Source: an uncultured Bacteroidales bacterium (GTDB lineage: Bacteria; Bacteroidota; Bacteroidia; Bacteroidales; UBA932). From it: a DNA stretch of 64,000 nt. Position numbers and translations under genes: made by a program. The stretch lies in the NCBI GenBank assembly GCA_946185745.1, contig CAMHKQ010000009.1, positions 1 to 64,000 on the forward strand, read 5' to 3'. Shown here in pieces: positions 19,211 through 28,877 of the stretch (its first letter is position 1; each line of letters begins with the position of its first letter). A model generated the notes under the pieces. It searched no databases. It was given only the letters and a program-made list of their open reading frames with translations, and had not been told where the DNA came from.

Positions 19211-19630
19211 TTATGCTATGGTGGCTATGTCGGCTCCTTCGAGCACGGAGTCGCCCTTCTTTACGAAAATCTTTGTGACGGTGCCGTCGGATTCGGAGAG
19301 GATCTCGTTCTCCATCTTCATGGCCTCGAGGACGGCGAGCTTCTGGCCGCGCTTGACGGCCTCGCCTTCCTTGACGCATACGTCGATGACGACGCCCGGA
19401 AGCGGGGATGCTACCATCTTGCCGCCGGCAGGGGCTGCCGCAGCAGCGGGTGCGGCGGGAGCTGCGCTTGCAGCCGGAGCCGGGGCCGGAGCGGTGACCG
19501 CAGCGGGGGCGTTTTCGATTTCAACAGAATAGTTTACACCGTTTACAGTGACGTCCGCGGTGCCGTCGGCTATGCCGTTTACGGAAACCTCATAGGGCTT
19601 GCCGTTGATTTTGAACTTATAGTTTGTCAT
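19211..19630 (-). CDS. biotin/lipoyl carrier subunit of decarboxylase
   Basis: Start chosen at [19 protein letters not shown]; Ala/Pro-rich linker then MVASPLPGVVIDVCVKEGEAVKRGQKLAVLEAMKMENEI biotinylation motif. Confidence 0.93.
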   Translation of the reverse strand: MTNYKFKINGKPYEVSVNGIADGTADVTVNGVNYSVEIENAPAAVTAPAPAPAASAAPAAPAAAAAPAGGKMVASPLPGVVIDVCVKEGEAVKRGQKLAVLEAMKMENEILSESDGTVTKIFVKKGDSVLEGADIATIA

Positions 19631-20082
19631 TTGTTCGGATTTTTCCTGAAGTTGAGGGCGGGATTCCTCCATGCGGAAGGAGCGCGGTTGATTGTGATTA
19701 CGAAGGGTTCGCTGTCGTGCACGGATGTGCCGAGGTGCAGGGCGAGGGCCGTGGCGATCGCAACGGGGACATCTCCGCCGTTTTCGGCGTCGAGCGCCAG
19801 AGCGATGGCGACAGCCACTTCGGCGTCGGGAGCGCTCCCGACAGCCTTTTTAGGCTTCTTCGCCGGTTTGGCGGGTTTTGCGGGCGCGGCGTTCCGGGCA
19901 TCCATCCTCATTGAAATCTTGCCGACTATGGTGAAGATGGCGAAGAGGATGACGAGGGCCGAGAACACGGTTGTGACGGCGATGAGCGTGAGCGTCCAGC
20001 CGTGCGGGTCGGTGGCCGCCATGCGCTTCGCGCCTTCGGTGAGCTCGGATGTCTGCAGAAGTATGAAAAGAGGGTTCATCAC
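19627..20082 (-). CDS. OadG-like small membrane subunit of sodium-pumping decarboxylase
   Basis: Single TM segment ([27 protein letters not shown]), Ala/Pro/Lys linker, position between alpha and biotin-carrier subunits. Confidence 0.82.
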   Translation of the reverse strand: MMNPLFILLQTSELTEGAKRMAATDPHGWTLTLIAVTTVFSALVILFAIFTIVGKISMRMDARNAAPAKPAKPAKKPKKAVGSAPDAEVAVAIALALDAENGGDVPVAIATALALHLGTSVHDSEPFVITINRAPSAWRNPALNFRKNPNK

Positions 20083-21641
20083 AGCGGCAGGTTATCGTGT
20101 TTCTTGGCGGGGACGTCCTGTCTCTTGCCTTCCAGAGTGCAGAGGGCGCGGATTACGCGGAAACGCGTGTTGCGCGGCTCGATGACGTCTTCGATATAGC
20201 CCTTCTGGGCTGCCTGGTAAGGATTGTTGAAGAGTTCTTCGTATTCCGCCTTCTTCTCGGCGCGGATCTGCTCCTGCTTTGCAGGGTCGGTCTCTGCGTT
20301 TACGGCCTTGCTGTACAGCACGTTGACTGCGCCGTCGGCACCCATGACCGCGATCTGGGCGGTGGGCCAGGCGTAGTTGACGTCGCCGCGCAGCTGCTTG
20401 CAGCTCATGACTATGTGCGCGCCGCCGTAGGCCTTGCGGAGGGTGACGGTGACCTTGGGAACCGTGGCCTCGCCGTAGGCGTAGAGCAGCTTGGCGCCGT
20501 TCTGGATAACCGCGCCGTACTCCTGCTGGGTGCCGGGGAGGAAGCCGGGAACGTCCACCAGGGTGACCAGGGGGATGTTGAAGGCGTCGCAGAAGCGCAC
20601 GAAGCGGGCTGCCTTGCGGCTGGCGTTGATGTCGAGCACGCCGGCCAGCATCTTGGGCTGGTTGGCTACGATGCCGACACCGCGGCCGCCCATGTGGGCG
20701 AAGCCGACTATTATGTTGCGGGCGAAGTCCCTGTGGATTTCGAAGAAGTCGCGGTCGTCCACGATCTCGGCGATCACGTCGTACATGTCGTACGACTTGT
20801 TGGGATTGTCGGGGATGATGGAGTTGAGGACGTCGGAAACGCGGGAAACCGGATCGGAGGTCTCACGCTCCGGGGCGGTCTCCATGTTGTTCTGGGGCAG
20901 GTAGCTGAAGAGCTTCTTTATAGTCTCGATGCCTTCCTGCTCGTTTTCGGCCGCGAAATCGGCCACGCCGCTCTTGGTGGCGTGCACCGCGGCCCCGCCG
21001 AGCTCTTCACTCGTGACGTCTTCGCCGGTGACGCTCTTGACCACGGCGGGACCGGTAAGGAACATGTAGGAGGTGTTCTTTACCATGAGGGTGAAGTCGG
21101 TGAGGGCGGGGGAGTAGACCGCTCCGCCTGCGCAGGGGCCGAAGATGCCGGAAATCTGCGGGACGACGCCGCTCGCAAGGATGTTGCGCTCGAAGATCTC
21201 GCCGTAGCCGGCCAGGGCGTCGATGCCCTCCTGGATGCGGGCTCCGCCGGAGTCGTTGAGACCGATGACGGGAGCGCCGGCGCGCACGGCCATGTCCATG
21301 ACCTTGCATATCTTTTCACTCATGGTCTTGCTGAGGGAGCCGCCGCTTACTGTGAAGTCCTGGGCGTATACGAACACCGGCCTGCCGCCGATGGTGCCGT
21401 GACCGGTCACGACGCCGTCGCCGTCGGGATGGGTGGCCTCCATGCCGAAATTGGTGCAGCGGTGCTGCACGAACATGTCGAATTCCTCGAAGGAATCCTT
21501 GTCGAGAAGCAGCTCGAGCCTTTCGCGGGCGGTGAGCTTGTTCTTGGCATGCTGTGCCTCAATCCGCTTGGGGCCGCCTCCGAGGCGCGCCGCCGCGCGG
21601 CGGTCCACAAGTTTCGCGATTTTATCTTCCTGTATACTCAT
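20079..21641 (-). CDS. acyl-CoA carboxylase / methylmalonyl-CoA decarboxylase alpha (carboxyltransferase) subunit
   Basis: [110 protein letters not shown]. Confidence 0.94.
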   Translation of the reverse strand: MSIQEDKIAKLVDRRAAARLGGGPKRIEAQHAKNKLTARERLELLLDKDSFEEFDMFVQHRCTNFGMEATHPDGDGVVTGHGTIGGRPVFVYAQDFTVSGGSLSKTMSEKICKVMDMAVRAGAPVIGLNDSGGARIQEGIDALAGYGEIFERNILASGVVPQISGIFGPCAGGAVYSPALTDFTLMVKNTSYMFLTGPAVVKSVTGEDVTSEELGGAAVHATKSGVADFAAENEQEGIETIKKLFSYLPQNNMETAPERETSDPVSRVSDVLNSIIPDNPNKSYDMYDVIAEIVDDRDFFEIHRDFARNIIVGFAHMGGRGVGIVANQPKMLAGVLDINASRKAARFVRFCDAFNIPLVTLVDVPGFLPGTQQEYGAVIQNGAKLLYAYGEATVPKVTVTLRKAYGGAHIVMSCKQLRGDVNYAWPTAQIAVMGADGAVNVLYSKAVNAETDPAKQEQIRAEKKAEYEELFNNPYQAAQKGYIEDVIEPRNTRFRVIRALCTLEGKRQDVPAKKHDNLPL

Positions 21642-21683
21642 ATTTCTTGTTGATTACAGAGTGCAAATATAACTAAAAATACT

Positions 21684-21713
21684 TTGACTTCAACATTCAA
21701 ATAGCTATCTTTG
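21684..21713 (+). promoter_or_regulatory. Bacteroidota-type promoter upstream of recF
   Basis: TTG (21684-21686), 19-nt spacer, TATCTTTG (21706-21713). Confidence 0.65.
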
Positions 21714-21730
21714 CATGATTGAGATTACAT

Positions 21731-22819
21731 ATGCCAGTACTCCGCAAAATAGTGGTCAAGGATTTCAGGAACATCGAGCTTCAGGAGCTCGAGTTTTCTG
21801 AAAAGCTGAACTGCATTTCCGGGGGCAACGGCGAGGGTAAGACCAACCTGCTCGATGCCATATGGTACCTTTCCATGACCAAGAGCGCGTTTACGGCAGA
21901 CCGCTTCAACTTCCGCTACGGCACCGGCTCTTTCGCCATCTCGGGCTGCTATTCCATGCCCTCGGGGCCCGATACCCGCATCGCCATCCAGGTGGGGGAG
22001 GAAAAGAAATTGCGGAGGGACGACAAACCCTGTCCCCGCATCTCCTCCCACATCGGCCTCATTCCCATCGTAATGGTTTCTCCGGCCGACGTTTCCATGG
22101 TGAGCGACTCCGGGGACGAACGCCGCCGTTTCGTGAATTCGGTGCTTTCGCAGATGGACGCGGCCTATCTCGACGGCCTGCAGCAGTACAACCGCTGCCT
22201 TTCGCAGCGCAACAGCCTCCTCAAGGCCGAGCATCCCGATCTTTCGCTTCTGGATATCCTGGACGAAAAGATGGAGGCGCTGGCAAGGCCTCTCTGCGAG
22301 CGCAGGGAAGAGTTCGCCAAGGGCCTGAATCCCCTCGTAAAGCGTTATTATTCACAGATTTCCGGGGGCAGGGAGAACGTGTCGGTGAGCTACCGGTCCG
22401 AGCTCCTCAAGAGCCGCTTCACCGAGCTGGCGTCCGCCCGCCGCGAACGCGACATGGCGCTGGGATACACCGTTTCCGGCCTCCAGCGCGACGACTTCAG
22501 CTTCGAGCTCGACGGCCACGCAATCCGCAACTGCGGCAGCCAGGGCCAGCAGAAGTCCTTCCTGGTGGCGCTCAAGTTCGCGCAGTACGAAATCATGAAG
22601 GAAAGGGCCGGCTATCCGCCCATCCTGCTCCTTGACGACCTCTTTGACAAGCTGGATCTGGGCCGCGTGCAGAACCTGCTCGAGATGGTGGCGGGGGAGG
22701 CCTTCGGCCAGATTTTCCTGACAGACAGCAACAAACTGAGGCTCAACGGCATAGTGGATTCCATCACGGCCGACCGCAGCTATTATGAGGCGAAGGGAGG
22801 CGTCTTTACCAGGCTATGA
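21731..22819 (+). CDS. recF: DNA replication/repair protein RecF
   Basis: MPVLRKIVVKDFRNIELQELEFSEKLNCISGGNGEGKTNLLDAIWYLSMTKS; RRRFVNSVLSQMD; GSQGQQKSFLVALKFAQY; LLLDDLFDKLD. The ORF-track start at 21719 is a TTG; first ATG is 21731. Confidence 0.95.
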   Translation: MPVLRKIVVKDFRNIELQELEFSEKLNCISGGNGEGKTNLLDAIWYLSMTKSAFTADRFNFRYGTGSFAISGCYSMPSGPDTRIAIQVGEEKKLRRDDKPCPRISSHIGLIPIVMVSPADVSMVSDSGDERRRFVNSVLSQMDAAYLDGLQQYNRCLSQRNSLLKAEHPDLSLLDILDEKMEALARPLCERREEFAKGLNPLVKRYYSQISGGRENVSVSYRSELLKSRFTELASARRERDMALGYTVSGLQRDDFSFELDGHAIRNCGSQGQQKSFLVALKFAQYEIMKERAGYPPILLLDDLFDKLDLGRVQNLLEMVAGEAFGQIFLTDSNKLRLNGIVDSITADRSYYEAKGGVFTRL

Positions 22820-23142
22820 GCCGCATCGCCCGCAAGCAGGCCATCACCGTTGCCGAGGCCCTGAAGGAGATGTTCCGGAGCGAGCGTCTCGGCGCCACGC
22901 TGAACACCCGCCGGGTTTTCCTCGCGTGGGAAGAGGCCAGCGGGGCGGGGGATTTCACGATCCGCAAGTTCTTCCGCGACGGGGTGCTGTACGTCACCCT
23001 GAACTCCTCGGTGCTTGCAACGCAGCTCGGGATGCAGAAGGCCTCGCTGCTTGAAAAGATAAACGCCATCCTCGCCGACGACCCTCTCATGATCCGCGAA
23101 GGAGAGCTTGAACAGACAGTTAAAGAATTAAGGATTAAATAG
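22816..23142 (+). CDS. DUF721 (DciA-like) protein
   Basis: Small protein after recF, overlapping its stop: TVAEALKEMFRSERLGATLNTRRVFLAWEEASG...LYVTLNSSVLATQLGMQKASLLEKIN. Confidence 0.8.
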   Translation: MSRIARKQAITVAEALKEMFRSERLGATLNTRRVFLAWEEASGAGDFTIRKFFRDGVLYVTLNSSVLATQLGMQKASLLEKINAILADDPLMIREGELEQTVKELRIK

Positions 23143-23144
23143 AT

Positions 23145-24179
23145 ATGAAGATTGTTGCAGATTCCTCCGTTCCGTTTCTGGAAGGTGTTTTCGAGCCTTA
23201 CGCCACTGTGGTTTACAAGCCCGGGGCGGAAATCCGCCGCGAAGACCTTCTGGACGCCGACGCCCTCATTATCCGCACCCGTACCCGCTGCAACTCCTAT
23301 CTGCTGGAAGGCACGCCGGTCAAGATAATCGCCACGGCGAACATCGGCACCGACCACATCGACCTTCCCTGGTGCAGGGCGCACAGCATCTTCGTCCAGA
23401 ACGCTCCCGGCTGCAATTCCGGGGGAGTGATGGACTATGTGCTGTCCGCCCTCTACGGGGCCGCGTCCCGCAAGAGCATCCCCCTCACGGGCTCCACGCT
23501 CGGCATCATAGGAGTGGGCTCCGTAGGGTCCAGGGTGGAGCAGGCCGCGCGCCATCTCGGTTTCAAGGTGCTGCTGAACGACCCGCCCCGCGAAGCGGCT
23601 GAAGGACCCACACAGTTCTGCAGCCTCGACTACCTGCTCGAGAATTCGGACATCGTCACCTTGCACGTGCCCCTTACCGACGAGACCCGCCGCATGGCGA
23701 ACGCCGCCTTCTTCGACAAGATGAAACTGGGCGCTTTCTTCATCAACACGTCCAGGGGAGAGGTGATGGTGGACGACGCCCTCATGAACGCAATCCCCAA
23801 ACTGGGGCCGGTGATAATCGATACCTGGAATCACGAACCCGATATAAACCAGACACTTATGAGCATGGTGGACATAGCCACGCCCCACATCGCGGGCTAT
23901 TCCTACCAGGGCAAGCAGAGGGGTACGGCCATGGCCGTCCGCGCCGTAGCCCGCTTCTTCGAAATCAGTCAGCTGTACGATTTCTTCCCGCCTACCGAAA
24001 TGGACGAGCTGGCGGCCGTGAAACTGACCCTTACCGGAATGACGCAGGGGCAGATAGCCGCTCTCTTCCAGTATAATTATCCCATTTTCACCGACGACTT
24101 CATCTTCCGCGCAAATCCCGGAGAGTTCGAAAACCTGCGCATCCAGTATCGCTACAGAAAAGAGTTTTATATTTACTAG
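23145..24179 (+). CDS. pdxB: 4-phosphoerythronate dehydrogenase
   Basis: MKIVADSSVPFLEGVFEPYATVVYKPGAEIRREDLLDADALIIRTRTRCNSYLLEGTPVKIIATANIGTDHID; GIIGVGSVGSRVEQAARHLGFKV; NTSRGEVMVDDAL. Confidence 0.93.
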   Translation: MKIVADSSVPFLEGVFEPYATVVYKPGAEIRREDLLDADALIIRTRTRCNSYLLEGTPVKIIATANIGTDHIDLPWCRAHSIFVQNAPGCNSGGVMDYVLSALYGAASRKSIPLTGSTLGIIGVGSVGSRVEQAARHLGFKVLLNDPPREAAEGPTQFCSLDYLLENSDIVTLHVPLTDETRRMANAAFFDKMKLGAFFINTSRGEVMVDDALMNAIPKLGPVIIDTWNHEPDINQTLMSMVDIATPHIAGYSYQGKQRGTAMAVRAVARFFEISQLYDFFPPTEMDELAAVKLTLTGMTQGQIAALFQYNYPIFTDDFIFRANPGEFENLRIQYRYRKEFYIY

Positions 24180-24183
24180 AATC

Positions 24184-25605
24184 ATGACCATAGAAGAACA
24201 GATCAACTATTTCAAGCAGGGATTTCCCTGGCTCGAAGTGACCGCTCCCGCCCGCCCGGACAGGGGGATAGAGGTGATGGACGAAGCGGCCCGTGACGCT
24301 GCGGTGGCTTATTCCGAAAGCGCCAGCGTCGGGGGCAGGCTCAAGTTCGTGCCCGCTTCGGGCGCCGCATCCCGAATGTTCAAGGATATCTTCGCAGGGA
24401 TGGAGCGTCCCAACGACGCCGTCCGCCGTCTCACCGCAGAGCTCGGCCGTTTCGCATTCTACGATCCCGCACTGTTTGGCACGCCTGGCGCCGGAAACGA
24501 CGCGGAGTGCATGCGTACCGCCCGCCTTCTGCTCACCGGCGAGGGACTCGGTTACGGCAGCAAGCCGAAGGGGGTGCTGGAGTTCCACCGCTATCCCGGG
24601 GAGACCCGCACCGCGTTTGCGGAGCACCTCGTCGAAGGGCAGGAGTATATGCGCAATGCCGACGGCAGCGTAAACCTCTGTGTCACAATCTCTCCCGAGC
24701 ATAAAGAGCTGTTCACGGCCGCCCTTGAAAAGGTGCGTGCCGAATATGAAAAGCGCTACGACGTCCGTTACAACGTGGAGTTCACCTTCCAGGATCCCGC
24801 CACGAACACCATCGCCGTCGACATGAATGACGAGCCTTTCCTCTGCGACGACGGTTCGCGCCTGTTCCGCCCCGCCGGCCACGGCGCCCTGATTTACAAT
24901 CTGAACAAGGTCGAGGCGGAGCTGGTGAGCATCAAGAACATCGACAACGTGGCGGTGGAGCGTCTGCTTCCCGTCACCTCGCTCTACAAGAAGGTGCTGA
25001 TGGGCAGGGCCCTGCAGCTGCGCGACACCATCTTCGGCTATCTGCGCCGCCTCGACGAGGAAATCACCCCCGCCCTTCTCGACGAAATCCAGAAATGGCT
25101 GGACGATACCCTCTGCATCCATTTCGATTCGCTTCCGTACGGGCTCGAGACCAGGGCTAAAATCCTGAGAGCCAAGCTGGACCGTCCCATCCGCGTGTGT
25201 GGCATGGTGCGCAACCAGGGCGAGCCGGGCGGCGGTCCGTTCATCGTCAAAGGCGCCGACGGCTCCACGTCGCTCCAGATTCTCGAGAGCGTCCAGATCA
25301 ACAAGGACAATCCCGTGGCTGCAGCCGCGCTTGCCGGCGCCACGCATTTCAACCCGGTCGATCTGGTCTGCTGCCTGCGTGACTACAAGGGCAGGCGTTT
25401 CGACCTGCTCAAGCATGTGGACCGCAATACCGGCTTCATCTCCTACAAGAGCTATCAGGGCCGCGAGCTCAAGGCTCTGGAGCTTCCGGGCCTGTGGAAC
25501 GGCAGTATGAGCGATTGGAACACCCTGTTCGTGGAGGTGCCGGTGGAGACTTTCAATCCGGTGAAGGTCGTGCTTGACCTGCTTCGCCCGGCGCATCAGA
25601 ACTAA
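24184..25605 (+). CDS. DUF4301 family protein
   Basis: LKFVPASGAASRMFKDIF, GKPKGVLEFHRYPGETRTAFAEHLVEG-type motifs, DGSRLFRPAGHGALIYNLN, VCGMVRNQGEPGGGPF. Confidence 0.85.
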   Translation: MTIEEQINYFKQGFPWLEVTAPARPDRGIEVMDEAARDAAVAYSESASVGGRLKFVPASGAASRMFKDIFAGMERPNDAVRRLTAELGRFAFYDPALFGTPGAGNDAECMRTARLLLTGEGLGYGSKPKGVLEFHRYPGETRTAFAEHLVEGQEYMRNADGSVNLCVTISPEHKELFTAALEKVRAEYEKRYDVRYNVEFTFQDPATNTIAVDMNDEPFLCDDGSRLFRPAGHGALIYNLNKVEAELVSIKNIDNVAVERLLPVTSLYKKVLMGRALQLRDTIFGYLRRLDEEITPALLDEIQKWLDDTLCIHFDSLPYGLETRAKILRAKLDRPIRVCGMVRNQGEPGGGPFIVKGADGSTSLQILESVQINKDNPVAAAALAGATHFNPVDLVCCLRDYKGRRFDLLKHVDRNTGFISYKSYQGRELKALELPGLWNGSMSDWNTLFVEVPVETFNPVKVVLDLLRPAHQN

Positions 25606-25608
25606 CTG

Positions 25609-25639
25609 TTGCTTTTTTACATTTATTTATCTATTTTTG
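25609..25639 (+). promoter_or_regulatory. Bacteroidota-type promoter upstream of TPR protein gene
   Basis: TTG (25609-25611), 20-nt spacer, TATTTTTG (25632-25639). Confidence 0.6.
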
Positions 25640-25671
25640 CAGGCTTTTTTGAATAAATAAAATACCTGGAT

Positions 25672-26346
25672 ATGGCTACTCAGCAAAAGACAAAGCAGGA
25701 AATCCGTCAGGAGAACACTGCAGAACAGCTTTCTCGTACCGAACAGTTCTACGAGAAGAACAAGAAATGGATTTGGGGCATCATCATCGGCATCCTCGTC
25801 ATCTGGCTTGCCTCCCTCGCCTATAACCGCTTCATCTACATGCCCAAGTGTGCAGAGGCTCAGGAGCAGATGTTCCCTGCGGAGAACAACTTCCGCGCAG
25901 GCGAATATGAGCTCGCCCTCAATGGCGACGGCAACGTGCTCGGCTTCTCCCAGATTATCGACGACTACGGCAACAAGGCCGGCAAGGCCGTCTATCTGTA
26001 CGCCGGCATCTGCCAGCTCCAGCTCGGCAACTTCCAGGATGCGATAGACTACCTCAGGAAATACAATGGCAAGGAGCCCATCCTTAAGGCCCGTGCGCTT
26101 GCCTGCCAGGGCGACGCCTACGTAGGCCTGGAGCAGTACGAGAACGCCATCGCTGCCTACAAGAAGGCAGTTGCCGTAAACGACAACGTGTTCAACGCCG
26201 GCTACCTGTTCAAGGAAGGCCTCGCATACAAGGCTCTCGGCGACAACGCTGCAGCCCTCAAGTGCTTCGAGAACATCAGGGACAATTATCCCCAGAGCGT
26301 CGAAGCCGCTGAAATCGCCCGTTACATCACCGAAGTGAGCGAGTAA
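25672..26346 (+). CDS. membrane-anchored tetratricopeptide repeat protein (YfgM-like)
   Basis: Single N-terminal TM (WIWGIIIGILVIWLASLAY) followed by TPR-like helices. Confidence 0.85.
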   Translation: MATQQKTKQEIRQENTAEQLSRTEQFYEKNKKWIWGIIIGILVIWLASLAYNRFIYMPKCAEAQEQMFPAENNFRAGEYELALNGDGNVLGFSQIIDDYGNKAGKAVYLYAGICQLQLGNFQDAIDYLRKYNGKEPILKARALACQGDAYVGLEQYENAIAAYKKAVAVNDNVFNAGYLFKEGLAYKALGDNAAALKCFENIRDNYPQSVEAAEIARYITEVSE

Positions 26347-26347
26347 T

Positions 26348-27103
26348 ATGGGACGCGCATTTGAATTCCGCAAGGAGCGCAAGATGAAGCGCTGGGGCCA
26401 CATGGCCCGTACTTTCACCAAGCTGGGCAAGGAGATCACCGTCGCAGTCAAGCAGGGCGGTCCCGACGTAACCGGCAATCCCCGTCTGCGTGCACTCATG
26501 GCCGAGGCCCGTTCCGAGCAGATGCCCAAGGAGAACATCGAGCGCGCCATCAAGAAGGCCACCGAGAGCAAATCCGGCGACTTCAAGGAGGTTGTCTACG
26601 AAGGCTACGGCCCGTTCGGCATCGCCATCCTGGTAGAGACAGCAACCGACAACACTACCCGCACCGTCGCCAATGTCCGCAGCTATTTCAACAAGTGCGG
26701 CGGCACCCTCGGCACCAGCGGCAGCGTCGGCTTCATGTTTGACCACAAGTGCGTTTTCCGCATCAAGGAAACCGAAGGCATGGATCTGGAAGAGCTTGAG
26801 CTCGAACTGATCGACTTCGGCGCCGAAGAGCTCTTCGACGAAGAGGTGGAAGACAAGGACGGAAACGTCAGCAAGGAAGTTGTCATCTACGGTGACTATC
26901 CCTCCTACGGCTCCATCCAGAAGTACATAGAAGACAAGGGTTACGAACTCGTTTCCGGCGGCTTCGAGCGCATTCCGAATGCCGAGCTCAAGGATGTCAC
27001 TCCCGAGCAGCGTTCCACCATCGACAAGCTTGTAGGCCTTCTGGAAGACGATGAAGACGTCACCAACGTCTACACCACCATGAAGCCCGGCGAAGACGCC
27101 TGA
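26348..27103 (+). CDS. YebC/PmpR family DNA-binding regulatory protein
   Basis: MGRAFEFRKERKMKRWGHMARTFTKLGKEITVAVKQGGPDVTGNPRLRALMAEARSEQMPKENIERAIKKA; YEGYGPFGIAILVETATDN. Confidence 0.96.
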   Translation: MGRAFEFRKERKMKRWGHMARTFTKLGKEITVAVKQGGPDVTGNPRLRALMAEARSEQMPKENIERAIKKATESKSGDFKEVVYEGYGPFGIAILVETATDNTTRTVANVRSYFNKCGGTLGTSGSVGFMFDHKCVFRIKETEGMDLEELELELIDFGAEELFDEEVEDKDGNVSKEVVIYGDYPSYGSIQKYIEDKGYELVSGGFERIPNAELKDVTPEQRSTIDKLVGLLEDDEDVTNVYTTMKPGEDA

Positions 27104-27119
27104 AGCTCGTTTATCCGCT

Positions 27120-27150
27120 AAAAACGGCACCTCATCGAGGCGCCGTTTTT
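27120..27150. terminator. bidirectional hairpin terminator
   Basis: AAAAACGGC-acctcatcgaggc-GCCGTTTTT with T-run on both strands, between convergent genes. Confidence 0.8.
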
Positions 27151-27151
27151 T

Positions 27152-28822
27152 TTATTGCTCCAGCCAGGCGATGTTGAAGCGGTAGTGGAGTCGGCTGGAG
27201 AGGAGGTGGATGACGCCGTCGGGGGTCTGGGTGCAGGCGAGGTAGCCCTTGGGCTCGGCGTGGCCGGGGTCCATGGTGAAGGAGCCGGTCCAGGCTCCGC
27301 CGTCGTAGGTGCGGCCGCTGCCGTCGGTGAGCAGCTTGCGGACGGGCCAGGTTTCGCCTTCGTCGTAGGACAGGGCTGCGAACATGCCGTTCTCGCCGAA
27401 TGAAATCAGCATGATGGGGCCTTCGTTCAGCCGCCTCAAAACCAGCCTCTGGCCGCTGTCTATGGGCGGGAAGGCGCTGGCTGAATACTCCCATGTATAT
27501 CCTCCGTCAGTGGAGACGCTTTTCGGCATGCGGCCGTCTATGGGCATGCCGCGGCCAAAGGCGAGGAGGGTGCCGTCGGACAGTTCCACGACGCTCGCAT
27601 GGATGCCGCGGATGGTGCCGCCGGTATCCTGCCAGCTGAGGCCGTCGTCGGTGCTGATGTGGACTGCCGTGCCGTCCTGGCCGCCCGCTCCGGCATCGCA
27701 GCATTGCAGGAGGGTACCGTCGCGGAGCACAAGGGTGCCCGCGATAACCTGATGCCTGACTTCGTGCCGGGGCTCCACCAGCTGCGGGAGGCTCCAGGTC
27801 TTGCCGTTGTCGCTGCTTCTGCGCATGCAGAGGGCCAGGTTCTGCCAGTCTCCGGAGTTGGCGACGCCGTTCATGTGCAGCAGGGTGCCGTCGGGGAGAT
27901 GCGCCAGCGCGCTGCCGGTCACGTTCCTTGAGGGCACGGAGAAGAAAAGGCTGGCTGGAGCCCATCTGCCTTTGCGGAAACGGGAGCTCAGCACCACCAT
28001 TTCGCGGCCGCTCTCCTGTTCGCAGGTGAACCAGATGGCCAGGAGGTCGCCGTTGTCGCACCAGGTGACGGCGGGCTGGTGGTTGTGGCTGTAGAAGGGG
28101 GTTTCAGGACTGTCGGGGGCGATGACGAAGGGTATCGGTTCGAGCCACAGGGCTGCCTTGGAAGGACGTTTCCAAATGCCTTTAGACTGCTTTACGCGAG
28201 GGGGCCTGCCTGTATGGAACCATGCCTTTTCCGCGGGTAGTGGAGAAGGGTCGCACTCGATTACCCTGAAACCTATCTGCGTATGCCTGTCCGTGGGGAT
28301 TGCGGCCATCCTGGCCTCCCTGCGGACATATTCCATCGGGGTGTTGTGGCTGCCGCCCCTGGTCGCCGCGAATCCCTCCGCATAGAGGTCCGCGCACCAT
28401 TCTTCCACATTTCCGAGCATGTCGTAGAGGCCGTAGGCGTTGGGGCTGCCCGTCGCTACGGTAAGTGGCATGGCGACCAGGTTGCGCTCGGTCTGCTGGT
28501 GCCTGTACAGGGCGGGGGAGAGGGTGTCGGGGCCGCAGGCGAATTCCCATTGCTCTTCGGTGGGGAGAGTGTAGTGCTTCCCCGTCTGCCGGGACAGCCA
28601 GTCGCAGTAGGCGAGGGCGTCATGCCAGCTTACGTTCACCACGGCCTCGTCGTCGGCGACGGAAAAGCCGCCGTCTCCGCGAAGGGCTCTGTGCGAAGGG
28701 TCGAATGCTTCGTACTGGGCGTTGGTGATTTCCGTGGCGCTCATGCGGAAGGGCGCGCCGGGGAAGGGAACCTCCACCATTGAAGGAAATAATGTGAGCA
28801 ATAGGAAAAACAGCTTCGACAT
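27152..28822 (-). CDS. secreted fusion: formylglycine-generating-enzyme (SUMF1)-like domain + sialidase/BNR-repeat domain
   Basis: Start chosen at MSKLFFLLLTLFPSMVEV. N-half: MSATEITNAQYEAFD, VVNVSWHDALAYCDWLSRQTGKHYTLPTEEQWEFAC, YGLYDMLGNVEEWCAD, TRGGSHN..IGFRVI. C-half Asp boxes: SSDNGKTW, STDDGLSW, STDGGYTW, SYDEGETW. Confidence 0.85.
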   Translation of the reverse strand: MSKLFFLLLTLFPSMVEVPFPGAPFRMSATEITNAQYEAFDPSHRALRGDGGFSVADDEAVVNVSWHDALAYCDWLSRQTGKHYTLPTEEQWEFACGPDTLSPALYRHQQTERNLVAMPLTVATGSPNAYGLYDMLGNVEEWCADLYAEGFAATRGGSHNTPMEYVRREARMAAIPTDRHTQIGFRVIECDPSPLPAEKAWFHTGRPPRVKQSKGIWKRPSKAALWLEPIPFVIAPDSPETPFYSHNHQPAVTWCDNGDLLAIWFTCEQESGREMVVLSSRFRKGRWAPASLFFSVPSRNVTGSALAHLPDGTLLHMNGVANSGDWQNLALCMRRSSDNGKTWSLPQLVEPRHEVRHQVIAGTLVLRDGTLLQCCDAGAGGQDGTAVHISTDDGLSWQDTGGTIRGIHASVVELSDGTLLAFGRGMPIDGRMPKSVSTDGGYTWEYSASAFPPIDSGQRLVLRRLNEGPIMLISFGENGMFAALSYDEGETWPVRKLLTDGSGRTYDGGAWTGSFTMDPGHAEPKGYLACTQTPDGVIHLLSSRLHYRFNIAWLEQ

Positions 28823-28877
28823 ATCTGCAAATTTACGAAAAAAGACTATCTTTGCGAATAACCAAATCAATATCAAG

